Positions 57,150-64,000 of a DNA stretch of 64,000 nucleotides are shown one piece after another; the first letter of the stretch is position 1; each line of letters begins with the position of its first letter. Position numbers and translations under genes: made by a program. Origin of the DNA: Halomonas dongshanensis (GTDB lineage: Bacteria; Pseudomonadota; Gammaproteobacteria; Pseudomonadales; Halomonadaceae); assembly GCF_024790395.1 (NCBI RefSeq), contig NZ_JAJISC010000003.1, positions 310,001 to 374,000 on the forward strand, written 5' to 3'. Under the pieces are notes generated by a model. That model was not told where the DNA came from. It worked only from the letters and a program-made list of their open reading frames with translations, and made no database searches.

Positions 57150-58357
57150 TGCGCGCCTATGCTCGTCAACCGGTCTCCTTTGTGCGTGGTAACGGCGCGC
57201 AGCTCTGGGATGAACAGGGTGTTGAGTACCTGGATGCGATTGCCGGTGTCGCGGTCACCAGCCTTGGTCACGCTCATCCGGAGATTGCTGCTGTCATCGC
57301 CGATCAGGCAAAGACACTGCTTCACACTTCCAACGTGTTTGGTATCGATTGGCAGGAGCGGCTGGGAGAACGACTGTGCGCGTTGACCGGGATGCAAAGC
57401 GCCTTTTTCTGTAACTCGGGCGCCGAAGCCAACGAGACGGCTATCAAACTGGCCCGGCTGTACGCCCATCGTAAACAGGTCCTGCAGCCGCAGATACTGG
57501 TCATGGGAAATGCCTTCCATGGGCGCACCCTGGCGACACTGGCCGCCACCGACAATCCGGCTAACCGGCAGGGGTTCGGGCCGCTACCCGAGGGTTTTCT
57601 GCGTGTCCCCTACAACGACATTCGCACAGCACGCGAGGTGGCCGAACACTGCCCGGACATTGTCGCGGTGTTGATTGAGCCGGTGCAGGGTGAAGGCGGT
57701 ATTCGGGTGGCCAGTGCCGACTACTTACGCGAGCTGCGCTCACTCTGTGACCAGCATGGCTGGCTGTTGATGCTGGATGAGATTCAAACCGGCCTGGGCC
57801 GCACGGGCGCTTGGTTCGGCTATCAGATAGCGGACATTGAGCCGGACGTCATAACGCTGGCAAAGGCCCTGGGTAACGGATTCCCTATCGGCGCCTGTCT
57901 GGCGCGTGGTACGGCGGCTGATATGCTTTCTCCCGGTCTGCACGGTTCTACTTTTGGCGGTAATCCGCTGGCCTGCAGAGTGGCCTTTACCGTGCTCGAC
58001 ATCATGGCGCGAGAGCGGTTGGCGGAACGTGCTGCGGTGCAGGGTGCTCGTCTGCTCGAGGGGTTGCAGCAGGCGCTTGGCGCTCATCCGCATGTCACTG
58101 CCATCCGTGGTCAGGGACTGATGGTAGGAATCGAGCAGGATCGGCCCTGCAAGGAGCTGGTGGGACGCGCGCTGTCCGAGCAGCAGCTGCTTATTACTGT
58201 GACCCGAGATACCGTCATTCGGCTATTGCCGCCGCTTACCTGCACTGACGAGCAAATCGACAACATTGTGCTGCGTCTTACCCGCCTGCTGTCGACGGGC
58301 ACGGAGGTGGGGGCGATGACAGTTCAACCTAGCGCAGAGCTGGAGCCCGCGACCTGA
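57125..58357 (+). CDS. ArgD-like class III aminotransferase
   Basis: A 410-residue PLP enzyme of the acetylornithine/succinylornithine aminotransferase group. Features: [79 protein letters not shown] and the Schiff-base Lys247 in [14 protein letters not shown], with STFGGNPLA after it. It lacks argG/argB neighbours here, so it may be a second ArgD-type enzyme serving a cluster-specific reaction. ATG 57125 has an AGGA site and lies within the 3-prime end of pdxK. Confidence 0.87.
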   Translation: MQAVTSHLMRAYARQPVSFVRGNGAQLWDEQGVEYLDAIAGVAVTSLGHAHPEIAAVIADQAKTLLHTSNVFGIDWQERLGERLCALTGMQSAFFCNSGAEANETAIKLARLYAHRKQVLQPQILVMGNAFHGRTLATLAATDNPANRQGFGPLPEGFLRVPYNDIRTAREVAEHCPDIVAVLIEPVQGEGGIRVASADYLRELRSLCDQHGWLLMLDEIQTGLGRTGAWFGYQIADIEPDVITLAKALGNGFPIGACLARGTAADMLSPGLHGSTFGGNPLACRVAFTVLDIMARERLAERAAVQGARLLEGLQQALGAHPHVTAIRGQGLMVGIEQDRPCKELVGRALSEQQLLITVTRDTVIRLLPPLTCTDEQIDNIVLRLTRLLSTGTEVGAMTVQPSAELEPAT

Positions 58358-58459
58358 TGTGCGAAGTGAACCAGCAAGTGGCGGTGGGCGTAGTTGAGCT
58401 GAATGACGCCTGCCGGCCTGAATAGGCCAATCCCGAATTCCAGAGAAAGGAATAATCCC

Positions 58460-59746
58460 ATGTACGACACCTCCCTAGCGCTCAACGACTTTGATGCAGA
58501 GCTGGCCGATGCGGTTAAGCAGGAAGAACGTCGGCAGCAAGATCACATCGAGCTGATTGCTTCCGAGAACTACGCTAGCCCGCTCGTGATGGCCATGCAG
58601 AACTCTGTATTCACCAACAAGTACGCTGAGGGCTACCCCGGTAAGCGCTATTACAGCGGCTGCGAGCATGTGGACGTTGCTGAGCGCCTTGCTATCGAAC
58701 GGCTCAAGAGGCTGTTCGACTGCGATTATGCCAACGTCCAGCCCCATGCCGGTGCTCAGGCCAACGCGGCCGTATTTCTGGCGCTAACCAAACCAGGCGA
58801 TACGGTGATGGGCATGAATCTGGCACAGGGTGGCCATCTTACCCACGGCAATCCGTCCAACTTCTCGGGTCGCCTTTACAAGATCGTGCCTTACGGGCTT
58901 AACCCGGAGACCGGGCTGATCGACTATGACGAGATGGAACGCATCGCTCTGGAAGCCCGGCCCAAGATGCTGATCGGAGGCTTTTCCGCCTATTCGCGTT
59001 ACAAGGACTGGGCGCGCATGCGCTCGATCGCCGATAAGGTGGGCGCCATCTTTTGGGTGGACATGGCTCACGTGGCTGGACTGGTCGCGGCGGGGGAGTA
59101 CCCCAATCCGCTGCCCTATGCCCATGTCGTCACTAGCACCACCCACAAGACGCTGCGCGGCCCACGCGGCGGCATCATTCTGGCCAAAGGTCAGGGTGAT
59201 GACTTTTACAATAAGCTCGACTCCGCTGTATTCCCGGGCACCCAGGGCGGCCCGCTGATGCATGTCATCGCCGCCAAAGCCATCGCCTTCAAGGAGGCGC
59301 TGCGGCCGGAGTTCAAGATCTACCAACGCCAAGTGGTTGCCAACGCCCGGGCGATGGCGGCCGTGCTTCAGCAGCGTGGCTACAAGATCGTCTCGGGCGG
59401 CACCGACAACCACCTGATGCTCATCGATCTTTCCGCCAGGCCTTACACAGGCAAGGAGGCCGATGCGGCCCTGGCGGATGCCTACATCACGACGAACAAA
59501 AACTCGGTGCCCAATGACCCGCGCCCACCTTTTGTCACCTCAGGCATACGCATTGGTACGCCAGCCTTAACCACGCGCGGCTTTGGGATCGCCGAGTGCG
59601 AACAGGTGGCGGGTTGGTTGTGCGACGTGCTGGATGCAATGGCAACCGGTGTCGACGAACTGACCGTAGTGCGTGACCGGATGCGGGAGGAGGCGGTGGC
59701 GTTGTGTCGCCGTTATCCGGTATATGGCCCATGCACGTGTGATTGA
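58460..59746 (+). CDS. glyA: Serine hydroxymethyltransferase
   Basis: PLP enzyme that interconverts serine and glycine with tetrahydrofolate. 428 residues with [41 protein letters not shown], the PLP Lys230 in [13 protein letters not shown], and [11 protein letters not shown]. The C-terminus carries an extra GPCTCD after the usual PVY end. ATG 58460 has AAGGA upstream. It follows the aminotransferase by 102 bp in the same direction. As the island is accessory, this is likely a second glyA copy, which cannot be checked within the window. Confidence 0.93.
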   Translation: MYDTSLALNDFDAELADAVKQEERRQQDHIELIASENYASPLVMAMQNSVFTNKYAEGYPGKRYYSGCEHVDVAERLAIERLKRLFDCDYANVQPHAGAQANAAVFLALTKPGDTVMGMNLAQGGHLTHGNPSNFSGRLYKIVPYGLNPETGLIDYDEMERIALEARPKMLIGGFSAYSRYKDWARMRSIADKVGAIFWVDMAHVAGLVAAGEYPNPLPYAHVVTSTTHKTLRGPRGGIILAKGQGDDFYNKLDSAVFPGTQGGPLMHVIAAKAIAFKEALRPEFKIYQRQVVANARAMAAVLQQRGYKIVSGGTDNHLMLIDLSARPYTGKEADAALADAYITTNKNSVPNDPRPPFVTSGIRIGTPALTTRGFGIAECEQVAGWLCDVLDAMATGVDELTVVRDRMREEAVALCRRYPVYGPCTCD

Positions 59747-59788
59747 TTGCGGGAGTCGGGTTGCCGAGCACTGCTGTGCTAGGAAAAT

Positions 59789-60116
59789 TCAGTGCTCCAG
59801 GTATTGCAGCTTTTCCGGTACTCCATCTCACTTTTCTGCGTCGGGCAGGGAGTCTTCTTCCCGGTGATGTTCGCCAAACTTCGGCCAGGTCATCGTTCAG
59901 CTCAATGTACTCGTCCATGCCTTCGGGAATCTCGTCCTCGGAGAAGATCGTACTGGCTGGGCACTATGATTCACACAGGGCGCAGTCGATTCACTCATCC
60001 GGGCGGATAACCAGGAAGTTCGAAGCTTCGTAGAACTAATCGCCCGGGCAGGCATGAACCCAATCGGCGGACTTGCACTTGATGCAGTTGCCGGTAACAA
60101 CAAAGGTTATGGTCAT
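59789..60116 (-). pseudogene. fdxA: Decayed 7Fe ferredoxin gene (fdxA)
   Basis: Reading from ATG 60116 gives MTITFVVTGNCIKCKSADW, then VHACPGD, a TAG, FYEASNFLVIRPDE, a TGA, IDCALCES, a TAG and [20 protein letters not shown], and [10 protein letters not shown], which is FdxA (107 residues) with one cluster Cys changed to Trp, two Cys codons turned to stops and one Glu codon to a stop. After VW a frameshift leads into another frame ending LQYLEH and a stop at 59789-59791, the true end of FdxA. Clearly non-functional. Confidence 0.9.
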
Positions 60117-60180
60117 GTCTCCATTGTATCAGGCGAGAAAAAGCTGGCGCGTCGTCTATTAGTTTTTGGAGGGTATAGGG

Positions 60181-60483
60181 TAATGCCAGTCAATTAAGCT
60201 GACTGGCATTTTTATCTTCGACAAGAATACTTTGTCTTCCGCCGTTTCAGGCTTTCGGGAACCACCGATCAGGCCTGCGATGAGGCAGGACATATTGTGC
60301 CTGTAGTCTTGCCAGAAACTGACAATTCGGGGATCAAGCAGCTTGCCGAGCCATTCATGTGCATGAAAGTGTGCAGCCATTCGTGGGTAAGGGACAACAC
60401 TCCTGGCAGGCGCATAAAAAAATCCGATGCTCGTTTCCAAACATCGAATTTTGCGGCTTCAGGACTAAAGGTCAATGCCTCAG
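60181..60483 (-). mobile_element. IS4-family remnant, right (internally deleted, inverted)
   Basis: 60319-60483 is an inverted copy of 50430-50593 with about seven differences and encodes the same transposase head (MAAHFHAHEWLGKLLDPRIV). The other edge, TAATGCCAGTCAATTAAG at 60181-60198, matches the terminal sequence at 50411-50428. AATGCCAGTCA (60182-60192) and TGACTGGCATT (60200-60210) form an 11-bp stem followed by T. The transposase core is missing and the outer tip next to 60483 is lost. Confidence 0.78.
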
Positions 60484-60538
60484 TGTGCTATGAAGCGGCA
60501 TTCACGACATGGCGCTAGCGCTTACAGCGTATTGGCAT

Positions 60539-61798
60539 TTATAGCGTAAAGGTGGGCAGCTTCTGCTCGACCTTGGCGAGTTTCAGCGTGGCCACTTTGG
60601 GCAGGCCGTTTTCGAAGGGCGGGAAGTCTTCACCCTGGATCAGCGGCGAGAGGTAGTCACGGCAGGCGTCGGTGATGGCCAGGCCGTTGTCGCTGATGAA
60701 ATCGCGCGGCATGAATTTCTCTTGGTTGGCGATCTGGGCAAGCGGCGCCGAGATCACGTCCCACTGGTAGGGGGCGGAGCTGATACGGCGAATTGCAGGC
60801 ATCATCGAGTTCTTGCCCGCGAGCGCCAGAGCAACGGCTTCGCGACCCACGGCGTAAGCCTGCTCGACGTCGGTTTTGGAGGCCAGATGGCGCGCGGCAC
60901 GCTGCAGGTAGTCCGCCACTGCCCAGTGGTACTTGTAGCCCAAATCCTGTTTGATCATACCGGCAAGGGTGGGAGCAACGCCGCCCAGTTGGCGGTGGCC
61001 GAAGGCATCGGTGTTACCTGCATCCGCCAGGAAGGTGCCATCTTCGTAGCGTGCGCCTTCGGAAACCACGATGACGCAGTAGCCGTTTTGCTGCACGCTC
61101 TCCTCGACTCGCGCCATGACCTTTTTACGATCGAAAGGCACCTCGGGGAAGATGATCAAGTGCGGCGGCTGGTTGGCGCCTTCTCCGGCAAGCCCGCCAG
61201 CGGCGGCGATCCAGCCCGCATGACGACCCATCACTTCGAGGACGAATACCTTGGTAGAGGTAGCGCACATCGAGGCGATATCCAGCGACGCTTCCCGCGT
61301 AGAGGTGGCTATGTACTTGGCCACGCTGCCAAAGCCCGGGCTGTTGTCGGTGATCGGCAGGTCGTTGTCGACGGTCTTGGGAACGTGGATCGCGGTGAGT
61401 GGGTAGCCCAGCTTTTCGGAAAGCTGCGAGACCTTGAGGCAGGTGTCGGCGCTATCGCCGCCGCCGTTGTAGAAGAAGTAACGAATGTCGTGGGCCTTGA
61501 AGACCTCGATCAGGCGCTCGTACTGAGCCCGGTGAGTATCGATGTCCTTGAGCTTATAGCGACAAGAGCCAAAGGCCCCACCGGGGGTGTGGCGCAGCGC
61601 GGCGATGGTTTCGTCGCTCTCCTGGGTCACGTCGATGAGATCCTCGGTCAGCGCGCCGATGATACCGTTATGACCGGCGTATACCTTGCCAATGCGATCG
61701 GGCGCCTGGCGGCAGGCTTCGATGACGCCGCAGGCGCTGGCGTTGATCACGGCGGTTACGCCGCCGGATTGAGCGTAGAAGGCATTATGCTGAGCCAT
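60539..61798 (-). CDS. pfp: 6-phosphofructokinase, PPi-dependent type
   Basis: Phosphorylates fructose 6-phosphate in glycolysis. 419 residues. Motifs: QSGGVTAVINASACG, YNGGGDSADT (a GGDS-type loop in place of the GGDGS of ATP enzymes, as in PPi-using members), the catalytic PKTVDNDLPITD, and VLEVMGRHAGWIAA. Length and motifs suit reversible pyrophosphate-dependent enzymes rather than PfkA (320). The ATG at 61798 has GAGAG upstream. It is the first core gene after the island and its 3-prime end is 56 bp from the IS remnant. Confidence 0.87.
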   Translation of the reverse strand: MAQHNAFYAQSGGVTAVINASACGVIEACRQAPDRIGKVYAGHNGIIGALTEDLIDVTQESDETIAALRHTPGGAFGSCRYKLKDIDTHRAQYERLIEVFKAHDIRYFFYNGGGDSADTCLKVSQLSEKLGYPLTAIHVPKTVDNDLPITDNSPGFGSVAKYIATSTREASLDIASMCATSTKVFVLEVMGRHAGWIAAAGGLAGEGANQPPHLIIFPEVPFDRKKVMARVEESVQQNGYCVIVVSEGARYEDGTFLADAGNTDAFGHRQLGGVAPTLAGMIKQDLGYKYHWAVADYLQRAARHLASKTDVEQAYAVGREAVALALAGKNSMMPAIRRISSAPYQWDVISAPLAQIANQEKFMPRDFISDNGLAITDACRDYLSPLIQGEDFPPFENGLPKVATLKLAKVEQKLPTFTL

Positions 61799-61948
61799 GA
61801 AAACTCTCATCATTTGAAGGTGAAGGTTCAAGAAATTCTGCTGGGCGGCGCGCCAAACGCCTGCCGCAACCGGCGCAGTTTAGCCTAAACGCCTAGCGGC
61901 TGCACCTTGGCGGCGGAAAGGCTCGGCGTTGGCAAAGCGCGTTAGGGG

Positions 61949-62623
61949 TTAGCCTTCGTCGCTGACGTCCAGCGCCTGTTCGCGCAGGGCCAGATCCCAA
62001 CCGCCGAGGTCCTTGTAGCGGTTGACCATGGCGCAAAAGAGCTCTGCCGTGCGCTCGGTGTCGTAGCGCGCCGAGTGGGCGGCTTTGTTATCGAACTCGA
62101 TACCCGCGGCGCGACAGGCGCGAGCGAGTACCGTCTGGCCGTAGACCAAACCGGCGAGGGTGGCGGTATCGAAGCTCGAAAATGGATGGAAGGGGTTACG
62201 CTTGCTCCCGCAGCGCATTGCTGCCGCGTTGAGAAAGCCGTGATCGAAGGCGGCGTTATGGCCGACCAAGATTGCCCGAGTGCAGCCGTGTGACTTTAGC
62301 GACTTACGGATGGGGCGAAAGATTTCGCCCAGGGCTTCGCTTTCGGAAAGCGCTACCTGTTGGCGCAGCGGGTCATCGAGATTGATGCCGGTGAAGTCTA
62401 GCGCCGACTGCTCGATGTTGGCGCCCTCGAAAGGGTGAACGTGGTAGGCATAGGTAGCGTCAGGCAGGAGGTTGCCGTCGGCGTCCATGGTTAGAGTAAC
62501 CGCTGCGATTTCGAGAAGTGCATCACGTTGGGCATTGAAGCCGCCCGTCTCGAGGTCGACGACGACCGGCAGGTAGCTGCGAAAGCGCTGGGCCATCAAT
62601 TCGCGAGCCAGGGTTTCGCTCAT
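61949..62623 (-). CDS. rnt: Ribonuclease T
   Basis: DEDD-family 3-prime exoribonuclease for tRNA end turnover and stable-RNA maturation. 224 residues. Exo motifs: [24 protein letters not shown] (Exo I), [15 protein letters not shown] (Exo II) and [14 protein letters not shown] (Exo III with the DEDDh His). AAGGAG lies 7 nt before the ATG. It lies upstream of pfp on the same strand with 150 bp between. Confidence 0.95.
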   Translation of the reverse strand: MSETLARELMAQRFRSYLPVVVDLETGGFNAQRDALLEIAAVTLTMDADGNLLPDATYAYHVHPFEGANIEQSALDFTGINLDDPLRQQVALSESEALGEIFRPIRKSLKSHGCTRAILVGHNAAFDHGFLNAAAMRCGSKRNPFHPFSSFDTATLAGLVYGQTVLARACRAAGIEFDNKAAHSARYDTERTAELFCAMVNRYKDLGGWDLALREQALDVSDEG

Positions 62624-62867
62624 GCAGTTCTCCTTAAGTGCAGCGAGTAGTAGGTGCAGCGAGTATGTTAAGTGCGGTGAGTAGCGTCGGTGCTACAACG
62701 CATACAACGCACGGGCGCCGCGCTGGGGAAGATTCTAGCAGCTTTGCCGCCCGGGCGTCCGTTGACGGTATTCGTTGCCTGCAGAGAACGCTATACTCGA
62801 CGCGTATGTTCTAACGGTGGCGTCGCGCTCGGCTGCGGCGCCTTTATAGTGAAGCGAGGAGCAAAGA

Positions 62868-64000
<1,133 letters not shown>

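Noticed and set aside
59940..60116. In-frame TGA at a cysteine position of the fdxA-like frame as a selenocysteine codon
   Set aside because: Two TAG stops, a Cys-to-Trp change and a frameshift occur in the same short frame, so this is decay rather than recoding.

Overview
The window reads as the chromosome of a gammaproteobacterium, most likely a Halomonadaceae member (Halomonas/Vreelandella type). That placement is inferred from gene content and order (accBC-prmA-dusB-fis-purH on one strand, groESL next to fxsA, a PPi-type phosphofructokinase, a duplicated MoxR/VWA pair style) and from the GC-rich core genes; no rRNA is present to confirm it. Core genes are compact with good Shine-Dalgarno sites. 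Several stretches are visibly richer in A/T or full of broken genes and look acquired.

Layout. 1-5.3 kb: a deleted GFA-family gene, an RhlE-like helicase, a lone DUF3703 gene between inverted repeats, a small unknown gene, a YgfF-like dehydrogenase and a VTT-domain membrane protein. 5.3-7.6 kb: a subtilisin-type lipoprotein autotransporter. 7.6-13.26 kb: a 5.6-kb island (LysR regulator, PrpF-family isomerase, TctC binding protein, fused TctA-TctB permease) bounded by a perfectly duplicated 46-bp terminator. 13.3-19.2 kb: DkgB, MFS exporter with divergent LysR, MoxR/VWA pair. 19.3-23.4 kb: a sigma-54 activator divergent from a flavin monooxygenase that has a clear -24/-12 promoter and upstream palindromes. 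23.7-28.9 kb: a hybrid sensor kinase, a single-domain receiver and an HPt-REC-REC-GGDEF protein forming a phosphorelay to c-di-GMP. 28.9-29.3 kb: a probable sigma-54-dependent small RNA. 29.5-50.3 kb: housekeeping genes (ompW, trmJ, groESL, fxsA, comF, srkA, folE, gabD, purH-fis-dusB, prmA, accBC, dsbD, ppa), a tRNA-Leu(UAG), a CsrA/RsmA-sequestering type sRNA at 35.1 kb, and a protein kinase-like gene whose catalytic aspartate is replaced.

50.4-60.5 kb is an accessory island bracketed by inverted remnants of one IS4-family element. Its left edge is a graveyard (IS4 N-terminus, dctM piece, dinG piece, truncated MFS gene) and its right edge holds a dead fdxA. Between them is an intact-looking, tightly overlapping cluster built around pyridoxal phosphate: a MocR/PdxR-type regulator divergent from a BenE-like permease (with an internal deletion), yggS, a class I glutamine amidotransferase, pdxK, an ArgD-like aminotransferase and glyA. 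Four of these six downstream genes make, carry or use PLP, so I infer a B6 salvage/PLP-enzyme module; this is the best candidate for an undescribed system in the window. 60.5-64 kb returns to core genes (pfp, rnt, argG, the last cut by the window edge).
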